Shown piece after piece: positions 24,828 to 34,069 of a stretch of DNA of 36,206 nt (its first letter is position 1; every line of letters begins with the position of its first letter). This DNA comes from an uncultured Christensenella sp. (GTDB lineage Bacteria > Bacillota > Clostridia > Christensenellales > UBA1242), in NCBI GenBank assembly GCA_905207515.1, contig CAJLLK010000006.1, forward strand, positions 1 through 36,206, given 5' to 3'. The position numbers and the translations under genes are program-made. The notes beneath the pieces are model-generated. The model worked only from the letters and a program-made list of their open reading frames with translations. It made no database searches and had not been told where the DNA came from.

Positions 24828-27430
24828 GCAAACAAAACCAAATTTCGCCAATGATGACGCATTATTTGCAGATGAAAGAAAAATATAAAGACTGCATTTT
24901 GTTTTATCGTCTTGGCGACTTTTACGAACTTTTTTATGAAGACGCAATCAAAATTTCGCAAGAGCTTGAGCTTGCTTTGACCGGCAAAAGTTGCGGTCTT
25001 GAAGACAAAGCTCCAATGTGTGGCGTGCCTTATCATGCGGCTGAAGGCTACATTGCCAAACTTCTTGCAAAAGGCTATAAGGTCGCCATCTGCGAACAGC
25101 TCAACGAAGCGGGAAAGGGCGTTAAGGTCGAAAGAGATGTTGTGAGAGTTATCACTCCGGGCACTGTCACAGACGACAGCATGCTTGACAGCAACAAAAA
25201 CAACTATCTCATGTCAATGTTTTTGCAAGACGGCAAGCTTTCTGTGGTCTATTGCGACATCACAACTGGCGACACCAATCTTTGTTTCTTTGACGGCGGA
25301 CTGGAAAGCAATTTTTCTGACCTTTTGAATCGCATTATGCCGTCGCAAGTGATTGGAAACGCCGATGCTAAAGAGTTTTATAACAGCCTTCCAATTCTTC
25401 GTTTTGGAGTCTATCCAAAGTTTGAAGAATATTATGAATATGCTTTCAGCTTTGAGAAAGCCAAAGAAAATGTTTGCAATCAGTTTGGCGAAAATGCACT
25501 GAACGTTTTTGAGCTTAAAACCAACAAAACAGACGTTCCAGCCATTGGAGCGATGTTGGAATATTTGCAAGAAACGCAAAAAAGGTCGCTTAAAAACATT
25601 GTCAAAATCAACAAAGTCAAAAACAGTCAGTTTATGACGATTGACATGAACACAAGACGCAATCTTGAACTTGTGGAGTCTATCAGAGAACGAAAAAAAT
25701 ATGGCTCGTTGTTGTGGCTTATGGACAAGACCAAAACAAGCATGGGCGGCAGAAGATTTCGAGCTATGTTTGACCAACCACTTCAAAACCCGACAGAGAT
25801 AAATGACCGACTGGATAGCGTTGAAGAGTTGACAAAAAATCTTATTTTGCGAGATAAGCTTGAAGACGCACTTTCAAAAGTTTTTGACATTGAAAGAATT
25901 TGTGGAAAAATCGCTTATGGAAATGTTTCGCCAAAAGAACTTATAAACTTGAAAGTTTCGCTCAGCTGCATTCCTGCCATAAAAGAAATTTTGGCAAACG
26001 TCAAGAGCAAAAAGCTTTCGTTTTATCGCGACAACTTGCAAGATTTTTCGGAAATTGTTTCGCTTCTTGAACGTGCAATCAAAGAAAATCCGCCTGCAAT
26101 CACGCGAGACGGCGGCTACATAAAAGACGGCTTCAACCAAGAGCTTGACGAGCTTCGTCACGCCAAAGAAACCGCTGACGCCGAGTGCAAAAAGCTGGAA
26201 GAACTTGAAAAAGAACGCACAGGCATAAAAAATCTGAAAATCAAGTCAAATGGCGTTTTTGGATATTTTATTGAAGTGAGCAAAGGTCAAACAGAGCTTG
26301 TTCCGCTTCGATATATCAGAAAACAAACGCTGGCAAATGGAGAACGTTACACAACTGAAGATTTGCAAGTGATTGAAGACAAAATCATGAACTCGGAAGA
26401 AAATTCTATCAAGCTGGAAGAGAAACTTTACAATCTTCTTTTGGAATTTTTGACAAAATATATGACCACTTTCTCTGATAACGCAAAATTTGTCGCTGAA
26501 ATCGACGCGCTTTTGTCACTTGCAATTTGTGCAGTGAAATATAACTTCTGCAAACCGACAATAAGCAAAAATGTCAAAAAAATTGAAATTGTCGAAGGCC
26601 GTCATCCAATTGTTGAACGTTTTGTCAAAGACGGCTCGTTTATTTCAAACGACACGCTTCTTGATGGCGATGAAAACAAAATGATGATAATCACAGGACC
26701 AAACATGGCGGGCAAAAGCACTTACATGCGACAAGTTGCCATTATCACTTTTTTGACGCACATTGGCAGTTTTGTTCCAGCAAAAAGTGCAGAAATTTCG
26801 CTGACTGACAGAATTTTCACTCGTGTTGGTGCCAGTGATGACCTTGCTTTTGGGCAAAGCACTTTCATGGTGGAAATGAGCGAAGTGGCAAACATTTTGA
26901 CAAACGCAACCGACAAAAGTTTGGTTGTTTTGGACGAAATCGGCCGTGGAACTTCGACATTTGACGGGCTTTCAATCGCGTGGGCGGTGGTGGAATATAT
27001 TGCCAAAAACTTGAATTGCAAAACGCTTTTTGCCACACATTATCACGAACTTTCAGAGCTTGAAGGCGTCATTTCTGGCGTGAAGAACTATAAAATCACT
27101 GTCAAAGAACTGAGCGACACGGTGGTTTTCTTGCGAAAGATTGTTCGCGGGCACGCAAACAAAAGCTTTGGAATTGAAGTTGCAAAATTGGCAGGAGTTC
27201 CACAAGCCGTCGTTGACCGCGCCAAAGAGATCAGCGAAAATTTGGAAAAAGTTAATCAAAAACTTGACATCAACGTTTTTGGAGAAGACAAAGAGCGTGT
27301 GCTTCGGGAGAAAAACATCAAACTTGGAAACCAACTTTTGTCAGTGCTGCGAGATTTGGACATAAACAGAATTTCGCCGATTGACAGCTTTGAAATTTTG
27401 AATGATTTGATAAACAAAGCAAAATCTTAA
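24824..27430 (+). CDS. mutS: DNA mismatch repair protein MutS
   Basis: Encodes 868 residues, the usual length. The mismatch-reading F-x-E is Phe33-x-Glu35 in GDFYELFYED. The connector, lever and clamp regions follow. The ATPase has Walker A GPNMAGKST at about 625-633, Walker B VVLDEIGRGTSTFDG near 704, and ATHYHEL. It recognises mispairs and recruits MutL. Its start overlaps the miaB stop (ATGA) with AGGTGA just before it. The stop lies 11 bases from mutL. Confidence 0.99.
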   Translation: MSKQNQISPMMTHYLQMKEKYKDCILFYRLGDFYELFYEDAIKISQELELALTGKSCGLEDKAPMCGVPYHAAEGYIAKLLAKGYKVAICEQLNEAGKGVKVERDVVRVITPGTVTDDSMLDSNKNNYLMSMFLQDGKLSVVYCDITTGDTNLCFFDGGLESNFSDLLNRIMPSQVIGNADAKEFYNSLPILRFGVYPKFEEYYEYAFSFEKAKENVCNQFGENALNVFELKTNKTDVPAIGAMLEYLQETQKRSLKNIVKINKVKNSQFMTIDMNTRRNLELVESIRERKKYGSLLWLMDKTKTSMGGRRFRAMFDQPLQNPTEINDRLDSVEELTKNLILRDKLEDALSKVFDIERICGKIAYGNVSPKELINLKVSLSCIPAIKEILANVKSKKLSFYRDNLQDFSEIVSLLERAIKENPPAITRDGGYIKDGFNQELDELRHAKETADAECKKLEELEKERTGIKNLKIKSNGVFGYFIEVSKGQTELVPLRYIRKQTLANGERYTTEDLQVIEDKIMNSEENSIKLEEKLYNLLLEFLTKYMTTFSDNAKFVAEIDALLSLAICAVKYNFCKPTISKNVKKIEIVEGRHPIVERFVKDGSFISNDTLLDGDENKMMIITGPNMAGKSTYMRQVAIITFLTHIGSFVPAKSAEISLTDRIFTRVGASDDLAFGQSTFMVEMSEVANILTNATDKSLVVLDEIGRGTSTFDGLSIAWAVVEYIAKNLNCKTLFATHYHELSELEGVISGVKNYKITVKELSDTVVFLRKIVRGHANKSFGIEVAKLAGVPQAVVDRAKEISENLEKVNQKLDINVFGEDKERVLREKNIKLGNQLLSVLRDLDINRISPIDSFEILNDLINKAKS

Positions 27431-27441
27431 AAGGAGAAAAC

Positions 27442-29394
27442 ATGGCAATTAACATTTTGTCACCAAGAATTTACAATCGAATTGCGGCGGGGGAAGTTGT
27501 TGAAAGGCCAGTTTCTGTTGTCAAAGAATTGGTGGAAAACAGTTTGGATGCAAAAGCGACCAAAATCAAAATTGAAATCGTGGAAGGCGGCATCAAAAAA
27601 ATTGTTGTTGCTGACAATGGATGCGGAATTGAAAAAGACGATTTGCCGCTTGCCTTTTTGCCGCACGCAACAAGCAAAATTTCAAACCTAGACGATTTGG
27701 ACGAAATTTCCACGTTGGGCTTTCGTGGAGAAGCTTTGGCGAGCATTGCTTCTGTTTCGATGGTGGAACTTTCCACAAAAACCAAGGGCAGCGAGATTGG
27801 CTATCGCATTCAGGCTGACGGCGGAGATATCTCAAAAATAAGTGAAGTGGCAAGGCTTGACGGCACAACCCTTGTCGTTCAAAATTTGTTTTACAACACG
27901 CCAGCACGTGCAAAATTTTTGAGAAAACCAAAAACCGAAGAGACCGAAATCACGCATTTGGTGGAGAAATTTATGATGGCAAGACCTGAAGTCGATTTTG
28001 AATATGTTGTCGACGGAAAGACCATTTATGACCACAAATCAAGCGATTTGAGCGAAGTTTTATATCTTGTCTATGGCAGAGATGTCTATGACAATCTTTT
28101 GAAACTCAATTTTGAAGAAGACGGCGTCAAAATCGGCGGCTATGTGGGCTCTCCAAAGCTGTCAAGACCAAACCGAACCTATCAATCGCTTTTTGTCAAC
28201 GGAAGATATGTTGAAAACTATCAAGTTTCGTCTTGTGTTCAAAGCGCTTATGAGACTTTTTTGATGAAAGGAAGATATGCCATTTATGCCATTCACTTGA
28301 CCATTCCATTTGACAGAGTTGATGTCAACGTTCATCCAAACAAAAAAGAAATCAAATTTGAAAATTCTTCCAGAATTTTGGGCATGATAAGAAGGGCGGT
28401 TGAGAGAGCTTTGATTTCGACAAATTTGATTGCTGATTTTGAATTTCCCAGCCGCGAAGAAAAAGATTGGGAAAAATTCGACATAAAAAACGAAGAAAAT
28501 CCGCAGGCGACTTCGTTCAATTCTTATCTTAAAACTGATTATGACAGAGTTTCAAGAGATGAAGGTGGAACTTATCAGACAAAAGTTGACAGTGACCCAG
28601 ACGAACGCATTTTGATGCCGTCTGACTATGCAAAAAAGGGCATTGAAATCATAAACATGCCAAACTTTTCTTCTGTCAAATCTGACGGCAAGAAAAACAA
28701 AAACAGACCGGGCGGAAACATCTTTTTTGACCAACCGGGAGACAGTTTGTTGCATGAAGTGGAGCTTGCCGTGAAAAACGAACAAGAAGGCAAGTTTGTT
28801 GAAGAAAAATTTTTGACTTCAAAAGTGGAAGAAATCAAAATTGTGGGGGTTGTTTTCAAAACTTACATCATCACTGAATTTGAAGACAGCATTTATGTTG
28901 TTGACCAGCACGCAATGCATGAAAGACAGCTCTACGACAAGTTGAAAAAGCAAATTGAAAACAACAATGTTGCAAAACAAGACATGCTTGTGCCTTACGA
29001 ATTTGACCTTGTGGCAAAGGATAGCGAAATTTTTGCTTCAAGGCTGGAAAATTTGTCAAAAATTGGTTTTGAAATCGAGCAAAAAGGCAATCACTTCAAA
29101 ATTTTGGCTGTGCCTTTTGTGCTTTCAAACATAAACTTAGAGAAGTTTATTTCCGAAATTTTGGCAGATGACAGTTTGATTTCCGAAAAGACGGCAAGCC
29201 AGCTTATCAACGAAAAACTTTGCCAAACAGCTTGCAAACACGCAATCAGAGCAGGCGACAGCGTTTCAAAAGAACAAATCGCTTATTTGATTGAAAAAAT
29301 GCAAGACAGTGTGGCGCTTTGCCCACATGGCAGACCAATCATCGTCAAAATCACTCGAAAAGAACTTGAAAAAATGTTTAAAAGGGTCTTGTGA
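27442..29394 (+). CDS. mutL: DNA mismatch repair endonuclease MutL
   Basis: Encodes 650 residues. AAAGGAG precedes the ATG. The GHKL ATPase domain shows RIAAGEVVERP, ELVENSLDA, DNGCGI and GFRGEAL. A flexible, charged linker occupies about 330-440. The C-terminal dimerisation domain carries the endonuclease motif at residues 488-499, reading DQHAMHERQLYD; it matches DQHA-x2-E-x4-E except that the last Glu is Asp. ACKHAIRAG and CPHGRP supply the other metal ligands. This marks a nicking MutL, as in bacteria without MutH. It is co-transcribed with mutS. Confidence 0.98.
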   Translation: MAINILSPRIYNRIAAGEVVERPVSVVKELVENSLDAKATKIKIEIVEGGIKKIVVADNGCGIEKDDLPLAFLPHATSKISNLDDLDEISTLGFRGEALASIASVSMVELSTKTKGSEIGYRIQADGGDISKISEVARLDGTTLVVQNLFYNTPARAKFLRKPKTEETEITHLVEKFMMARPEVDFEYVVDGKTIYDHKSSDLSEVLYLVYGRDVYDNLLKLNFEEDGVKIGGYVGSPKLSRPNRTYQSLFVNGRYVENYQVSSCVQSAYETFLMKGRYAIYAIHLTIPFDRVDVNVHPNKKEIKFENSSRILGMIRRAVERALISTNLIADFEFPSREEKDWEKFDIKNEENPQATSFNSYLKTDYDRVSRDEGGTYQTKVDSDPDERILMPSDYAKKGIEIINMPNFSSVKSDGKKNKNRPGGNIFFDQPGDSLLHEVELAVKNEQEGKFVEEKFLTSKVEEIKIVGVVFKTYIITEFEDSIYVVDQHAMHERQLYDKLKKQIENNNVAKQDMLVPYEFDLVAKDSEIFASRLENLSKIGFEIEQKGNHFKILAVPFVLSNINLEKFISEILADDSLISEKTASQLINEKLCQTACKHAIRAGDSVSKEQIAYLIEKMQDSVALCPHGRPIIVKITRKELEKMFKRVL

Positions 29395-30299
29395 TGACAA
29401 AAGTTGTTTTCATTTTGGGACCAACTGGTGTTGGAAAAACAAAAATGAGCATTTCTTTAGCAAAAAAATTTGACGGAGAGATTGTTTCAGCTGACAGCGT
29501 TCAGGTGTTTAAAGGCTTAAACATCGGCTCGGCAAAAATCACCAAAAATGAAATGCAAGGCGTCAAACATTACGCAATTGACATCCTGGAGCCAGATGAA
29601 GAATTTTCGGTTTTTGATTTTGTGCAATATACCAAACAAAAAATTGAAGAAATCTCTGCACGTGGAAAACTTCCTATCATCGTTGGCGGAACAGGGCTCT
29701 ACGTTAAGGCTCTGACGCAAGGCTATGATTTTGGCGGAACAAATCCAGACAAAAATTTGCGCAAAAAACTTGAAAAAATTGCTCAAGAAAAAGGAAACGA
29801 CCATCTTTTTGAGTTGTTGAAAGAAAAAAATCCTGCCATGGCAGAAAAAACGGATAAGCATAACATAGTCAGGCTGATTAGAGCGCTTGAAATTGCACTT
29901 GGTGGCGGCGAAAAAAGCAAAAATGATGTGAACTTTGAGTTTTTTCTTGTGGCGCTGACGAGAAATCGTGAAAAACTTTATGAAATCATCAACGACCGCG
30001 TGGATAAGATGTTGAAAGACGGGCTTATTGAAGAAGTTGAGCAGCTCAAAAAACGCGGTCTAAGCGAAAAAAATCAGTCGATGCGTGCAATTGGCTATAA
30101 AGAAGTTTTAGCATTTTTAAATGGCGAATATGACCGAGAGCGCATGGTGGAACTTCTCAAACAGCACAGCCGAAATTTTGCAAAACGACAGATGACCTTT
30201 TTGCGCGGAATGAATGATGTGCATTATGTTGATGTTGAAAACTTTGAAGAAGCAGAAAAAAAATTGACAAAACAAATTGGAGATTGGCTTTATGAATGA
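29394..30299 (+). CDS. miaA: tRNA dimethylallyltransferase MiaA
   Basis: Encodes 301 residues. A GTG at 29391 is in frame, but the ATG at 29394, overlapping the mutL stop and preceded by AAAGGG, fits better. The P-loop is GPTGVGKT (9-16). SADSVQVF replaces the more usual DSxQxY. VGGTGLY and KRQMTFLRG are also present. It transfers the dimethylallyl group to A37 of tRNAs that read UNN codons, making the substrate for MiaB of the same operon. Confidence 0.97.
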   Translation: MTKVVFILGPTGVGKTKMSISLAKKFDGEIVSADSVQVFKGLNIGSAKITKNEMQGVKHYAIDILEPDEEFSVFDFVQYTKQKIEEISARGKLPIIVGGTGLYVKALTQGYDFGGTNPDKNLRKKLEKIAQEKGNDHLFELLKEKNPAMAEKTDKHNIVRLIRALEIALGGGEKSKNDVNFEFFLVALTRNREKLYEIINDRVDKMLKDGLIEEVEQLKKRGLSEKNQSMRAIGYKEVLAFLNGEYDRERMVELLKQHSRNFAKRQMTFLRGMNDVHYVDVENFEEAEKKLTKQIGDWLYE

Positions 30300-31509
30300 A
30301 CTTAAAGTTATTGAAGAAATTGAAAAGAAATTGGAGAAAAAATTTAAAGATGTGGAGCGCATTGCTTTTTTCAATCAGAAAAAAGTTTTGGATGCTTTTC
30401 GCGAAATCGGTGTGACCACGGCGCATTTTGTTGGAACAACTGGTTATGGCTACACCGACAAGGGCAGAGATGACTTTGCCAGGGTGGTTGCGCGCATTTT
30501 CGGAGCGGAAGACGCACTCTGTTCGCCACATTTGACATGCGGAACTCACACGATTGCCACGGCGCTTTATGGACTTTTGCGACCAAAAGACTTGCTTCTT
30601 TCAATTTCGGGCGACCTTTATGACACACTGCATGACACACTTTATGGAAAGGACAATGGCAGCCTTGAAAGTTTGGGTGTTCAGTTTAAGTTTATCGATT
30701 TGAAAAATGGCGAATTTGATGAAGAAAAAATTTATAAGGCCGTCAAAAAGTTGAAGCCAAGAGTGGTTTTTGTTCAAAAATCTCGCGGCTATTCTGACAG
30801 AAAGGCGATTTCAGTGGACAAAATGGCTCCAATTTTCGCAGAAATCAAAAAATTGAGCCCAAATTCGTTTATTGTTGTGGACAACTGCTATGGCGAATTT
30901 GTTGAGCTTAAAGAACCAACACAGGTCGGCGCAGATGTTTGCATGGGGTCTTTCATCAAAAATATTGGCGGCTCACTTGCTCCTACAGGAGGCTATATTG
31001 TTGGCACAAAAAAGGCGATTGAACACATCGAAAGGCGCTTCACTTGCCCTTCGCTTGGAAGAGAAACTGGGTCTTATGAGCCAGGCTATCGTCTGTTTTA
31101 TCAAGGTTTGTTTTTGGCGCCGCACGTCGTTTGCCAAGCTGTCAAGGGCAGTCTTTTGATTGGCGAAGTTATGAAAAAGTTGGGCTATAAAATCATTCCT
31201 GAAACTGACGAAACGAGTTTCGACATCATAAAATCAGTGGTTTTTGACACTGAAGAAGAACTCATCCGCTTTGTTCAACTCATTCAAAAGCTTTCACCAG
31301 TTGACAGCAGTTTTGTTCCAGAGCCTTATCCAATGGCAGGCTACACGACAAATGTCATCATGGCGGCGGGAACTTTTGTTGAAGGAGCTTCGATTGAACT
31401 TTCTTGTGACAGCCCAATCAAAAAACCGTATATAGCATATTTTCAGGGCGGAATAACCTATGAACAACTCAAAATTTTGGCTTGTGAACTTTTAAATTTC
31501 AAAAACTGA
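30292..31509 (+). CDS. YnbB-like PLP-dependent enzyme (Met_gamma_lyase / 'aluminium resistance' family)
   Basis: Encodes 405 residues. GGAG at 30279-30282 selects the ATG at 30292, which overlaps the end of miaA. It is a fold-type I PLP enzyme: Lys223 in GSFIKNIGG is the likely Schiff-base lysine, Asp197 in VVDNCYGEF would hold the pyridine nitrogen, and CGTHTIA near 83 fits the phosphate cup. This matches the family often labelled aluminium resistance or methionine gamma-lyase (B. subtilis YnbB), whose true substrate is not settled to my knowledge. In many Clostridia it follows miaA and hfq; here it follows miaA directly. Confidence 0.85.
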   Translation: MNELKVIEEIEKKLEKKFKDVERIAFFNQKKVLDAFREIGVTTAHFVGTTGYGYTDKGRDDFARVVARIFGAEDALCSPHLTCGTHTIATALYGLLRPKDLLLSISGDLYDTLHDTLYGKDNGSLESLGVQFKFIDLKNGEFDEEKIYKAVKKLKPRVVFVQKSRGYSDRKAISVDKMAPIFAEIKKLSPNSFIVVDNCYGEFVELKEPTQVGADVCMGSFIKNIGGSLAPTGGYIVGTKKAIEHIERRFTCPSLGRETGSYEPGYRLFYQGLFLAPHVVCQAVKGSLLIGEVMKKLGYKIIPETDETSFDIIKSVVFDTEEELIRFVQLIQKLSPVDSSFVPEPYPMAGYTTNVIMAAGTFVEGASIELSCDSPIKKPYIAYFQGGITYEQLKILACELLNFKN

Positions 31510-31535
31510 GAACAGGGCGACTTGTTCTTTTTTTT
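31509..31535 (+). terminator. Intrinsic terminator of the miaB operon
   Basis: AGAACA (31509-31514) pairs with TGTTCT (31523-31528) around an 8-base loop and is followed by a run of T to 31535. It begins at the last base of the YnbB-like gene. Confidence 0.75.
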
Positions 31536-31558
31536 AGGCTTGTTTAATAGAATAAAAT

Positions 31559-32182
31559 ATGATTAAGTCATATAAAACGCATTCTTTCATAAATGGGTTG
31601 AGATTTTCTTGTGTCAACACAATCAAAGAAAACAAAATCAAGATATTTCTTTCGTTTGCATTTGTTTTGATTGCCATTTCAACTGGGGTTTTTATCGCCG
31701 TCAAAAGCAACAATTCTTATTCGCTTGGACAACTTCAAGAGATAGATTTAAGTCAATTTTATCTCGGAATTGCGGCTTCATCTTCGGCGTTTTTCTCACG
31801 CTGTTTGTCGATAACAATCAATGTTGTCATTTTGTCAGTGCTGTCATTTTCGGTTTATCTTTTTCCACTGGCGGAAATTTTGTTTGTCTATCGTGGCTAT
31901 CTTTTTGGGCTCAATTTTGCACTTATTTTCATTTTTTATGGAATAGGTTCCAGCATCACGGCGATTGTTGTGATTTTGCCTTGTCAACTTCTCACGCTCT
32001 TTGTTTTGATTATGTTTTATTTTGTCTTGACCAAGATGAACAGAAACTGCAAGCGTTTTGGCGGCGCTGAATGCAACCGATTTTTCTATATTGTTGTTGC
32101 GCTCATTTTGCTGATTTTGATAAACCTTGTTGAAACCCTTTTGCTTTGCATTTTGAATGGCAAAGTGATTATGGTCATTTGA
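31559..32182 (+). CDS. SpoIIM-like (DUF95) membrane protein
   Basis: Encodes 207 residues with about five membrane helices (about 28-48, 86-106, 112-135, 136-158 and 176-200). The central stretch FVYRGYLFGLNFAL...YGIGSSITAIVVILPCQLL (about 109-144) follows the kG(f)..G....G..g......LP.nl pattern of the SpoIIM/DUF95 family. SpoIIM in sporulating bacteria works with SpoIID and SpoIIP in septal peptidoglycan remodelling during engulfment. Adjacent dacF-like carboxypeptidase fits the spoIIM-dacF neighbourhood of Bacillota. There is no Shine-Dalgarno; the ATG is preceded by TTTAATAGAATAAAAT, which looks more like a -10 region than a leader. Confidence 0.6.
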   Translation: MIKSYKTHSFINGLRFSCVNTIKENKIKIFLSFAFVLIAISTGVFIAVKSNNSYSLGQLQEIDLSQFYLGIAASSSAFFSRCLSITINVVILSVLSFSVYLFPLAEILFVYRGYLFGLNFALIFIFYGIGSSITAIVVILPCQLLTLFVLIMFYFVLTKMNRNCKRFGGAECNRFFYIVVALILLILINLVETLLLCILNGKVIMVI

Positions 32183-32196
32183 TTTTGCATAAAAAC

Positions 32197-32231
32197 CATG
32201 CTTTTGTCAAAACTAAGCAAAAAGGAGCATG
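32197..32231 (+). promoter_or_regulatory. Possible hairpin covering the dacF Shine-Dalgarno
   Basis: CATGCTTTT (32197-32205) can pair with the A-run and AGCATG (32219-32231, with GG bulged) that contains the AAAGGAG of the next gene. Folding would bury the ribosome binding site, which suggests a translational control element. The evidence is pairing only. Confidence 0.3.
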
Positions 32232-32233
32232 AT

Positions 32234-33394
32234 ATGAAGAAAATTTCAACCGCTTGTGTATTATGCATACTTGCATTTGCCATATTTTGTGGTAGTATGC
32301 AAGGTGTTATGCAAGTTACATACGCAAATTCTGACCTTGACTTGGCAAGCAAAAGCGCCATTTTAATGGAATATGACAGTGGAGAAACGTTGTTTGCAAA
32401 AGATGAAAAAAGTCATCTTCCAGTCGCCAGCATGGTCAAAATGATGACCATTCTTTTGTCACTTGAAGAGTTTGAAGAAGGCAATGTCAATCTTGACACA
32501 ATGATAACAACCACCGAAAACGCATCCAGCATGGGTGGCTCCCAAGTCTTTTTGGACCCTTATGTCGACTATTCTTTTGAGCAACTTTTAAAGTCTGTCA
32601 TCATGGCATCGGCAAATGATGCAAGTGTTGCTTTGGCAGAATATTTCAACGGCAACGAAAAAGCTTTTGTCAATCGCATGAACAAGCGTGCTAAAGAACT
32701 TGGCATGAGCGACACACATTACACCAACTGCACCGGGCTTCCAGCACCAGAGCAATATTCTTCTGCCAAAGATACGGCAATTTTGTTGAGAGAAATTTTG
32801 AAGCATGATGTTTATCACAAATATAGCACAATTTGGATGGATGAGCTTGTTCATCCGTCAGGTCGCAAAACAGAACTTGTCAACACCAACAGACTTATCA
32901 GATATTATCAAGGTTGCGACGGCGGAAAGACAGGTTCGACAAATGAGGCTGGCTGTTGTTTGGGTGCTTCGGCAAAACGCGGCGACATGAGATTGATTTC
33001 TGTTGTTGTTGGCGCTCCAAACAGTCAGACAAGATTTAACGAAAGTGCCACACTTTTCAACTATGGATTTGCCAACTTCGAATGTCAAAAACTTGTCGAC
33101 AGCCAAACTCCAATCGCAAATTTGAAGGTTTCAAAAGGCAAAGTGGAAAATGTCGACGTTTTTGCAGAAAGTTCGTTTGCAGCGGTTGTCAAAAAAGGTG
33201 ACAAATCGGGCTATGACACAACGCTTGAACTTGAACAAACTGTGAAAGCTCCAACGCACAGCGGAGATGTTGTGGGAAGTGTGACCGTCATAAAAAATGG
33301 CAATGTTGTCAAAAAAATTCCGATTGTTGTGCGCGACGAAATCAAACATTTGTCTTGGTTTGAAACTGCTCACAAAATTGTTGAGAAATGGTAA
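32234..33394 (+). CDS. D-alanyl-D-alanine carboxypeptidase (DacF/PBP5 type)
   Basis: Encodes 386 residues. AAAGGAG at 32221-32227 selects the ATG at 32234; an earlier in-frame TTG lies upstream of that site. Residues 1-31 are a signal peptide. The serine hydrolase motifs are S66-M-V-K69, S126-A-N128 and K232-T-G234. A beta-rich PBP5 C-terminal domain (about 290-370) ends in an amphipathic helix (HLSWFETAHKIVEKW) suited to membrane attachment. It trims the terminal D-Ala from peptidoglycan pentapeptides outside the cell. It has a terminator after it and follows the SpoIIM-like gene by 51 bases. Confidence 0.95.
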   Translation: MKKISTACVLCILAFAIFCGSMQGVMQVTYANSDLDLASKSAILMEYDSGETLFAKDEKSHLPVASMVKMMTILLSLEEFEEGNVNLDTMITTTENASSMGGSQVFLDPYVDYSFEQLLKSVIMASANDASVALAEYFNGNEKAFVNRMNKRAKELGMSDTHYTNCTGLPAPEQYSSAKDTAILLREILKHDVYHKYSTIWMDELVHPSGRKTELVNTNRLIRYYQGCDGGKTGSTNEAGCCLGASAKRGDMRLISVVVGAPNSQTRFNESATLFNYGFANFECQKLVDSQTPIANLKVSKGKVENVDVFAESSFAAVVKKGDKSGYDTTLELEQTVKAPTHSGDVVGSVTVIKNGNVVKKIPIVVRDEIKHLSWFETAHKIVEKW

Positions 33395-33418
33395 ATTTAA
33401 AAAATTTCAAACATTTGG

Positions 33419-33447
33419 AAAAAGAGCATAAAAAAGTGCTCTTTTTT
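33419..33447 (+). terminator. Intrinsic terminator after the carboxypeptidase gene
   Basis: AAAAAGAGCA (33419-33428) pairs with TGCTCTTTTT (33437-33446) around an 8-base loop, with a six-T run. Confidence 0.85.
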
Positions 33448-33471
33448 CGTTCTTTTTCGACATTATAACTC

Positions 33472-33500
33472 TTGACTGCGATAGATTTTTGTGCTAAAAT
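33472..33500 (+). promoter_or_regulatory. Strong promoter of the 159-residue unknown gene
   Basis: TTGACT (33472-33477), exactly 17 bases, extended -10 TGCTAAAAT (TAAAAT 33495-33500). This is the closest match to a full sigma-A consensus in the window. AAGGAG follows at 33521-33526. Confidence 0.8.
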
Positions 33501-33535
33501 TAAAGTCCACCAAAAAAATTAAGGAGATGAAAAAG

Positions 33536-34015
33536 ATGATTAATGCAGTGAAAGTTGAAGACAATTACATGGTTTTTGACGGCGAAAAACTTGCTATGGC
33601 AGACGAATTTGACAAGATTGTTCCTACTGAAGATTTTAGAGGTTATTTTTTGGGCAAAACCGTTTGGGGAGACACTGTTCTGTTCACAAGAAATGGCAAC
33701 AAAATTTATACATTTTCTGCAAATGAACAGCCTGTTGGAATGACTTCGTTTTTTGAAAAGGTGGCAAAAAACATAGATGTTCTCAAAAAGGTTCAGGCGA
33801 CAGAATTTTTCAAAGACAGATATGTCAGAAACGGTTTGAAAACATTTTACGCAAAATATAACGACAAATTGGTTAGAAAAGCTCTTAAAGCTAAAGATTT
33901 TTACACAATCTATGACCTTCAAGCAACTTGTGAAAGCACAATCAAACAAATCGACCATGTTTTCGAAAAGAAAGCAGGTGCAACCGCAACATTTAACAAT
34001 TCAAAATCCATGTAA
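33536..34015 (+). CDS. Unknown protein, 159 residues
   Basis: I do not recognise this protein. AAGGAG at 33521-33526 lies nine bases before the ATG at 33536, which is chosen over a closer ATG at 33527 and a GTG at 33491. The first 65 residues look like a small beta sheet (alternating hydrophobics in NYMVFDGEKLAMAD, GYFLGKTVWGDTVLF and NKIYTF). The rest looks helical and basic (about 75-145), with a short disordered tail. There is no signal peptide or membrane helix. The gene stands alone between two terminators with the best promoter in the window and a strong ribosome site, which suggests an abundant cytoplasmic protein. The basic helical half could bind nucleic acid; this is a guess. Confidence 0.8.
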   Translation: MINAVKVEDNYMVFDGEKLAMADEFDKIVPTEDFRGYFLGKTVWGDTVLFTRNGNKIYTFSANEQPVGMTSFFEKVAKNIDVLKKVQATEFFKDRYVRNGLKTFYAKYNDKLVRKALKAKDFYTIYDLQATCESTIKQIDHVFEKKAGATATFNNSKSM

Positions 34016-34017
34016 AC

Positions 34018-34047
34018 AAAAAGCGCTTTAATTTCAGAGCGTTTTTT
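34018..34047 (+). terminator. Intrinsic terminator after the 159-residue gene
   Basis: AAAAAGCGCT (34018-34027) pairs with AGCGTTTTTT (34038-34047), with one G-U pair, around a 10-base loop and a T-run. Confidence 0.75.
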
Positions 34048-34069
34048 TGTTGCGTTTTTCTTGTTTTGC

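Noticed and set aside
24700..24900. Frameshift splitting a TRAM domain from miaB
   Set aside because: All bases after the stop belong to mutS, which is complete from its first residues, so no TRAM sequence is left to recover.
31609..32070. Second open frame overlapping the SpoIIM-like gene on the same strand
   Set aside because: Its Cys/Phe/His-rich translation looks like an out-of-frame reading, and the membrane-helix pattern is in the other frame.
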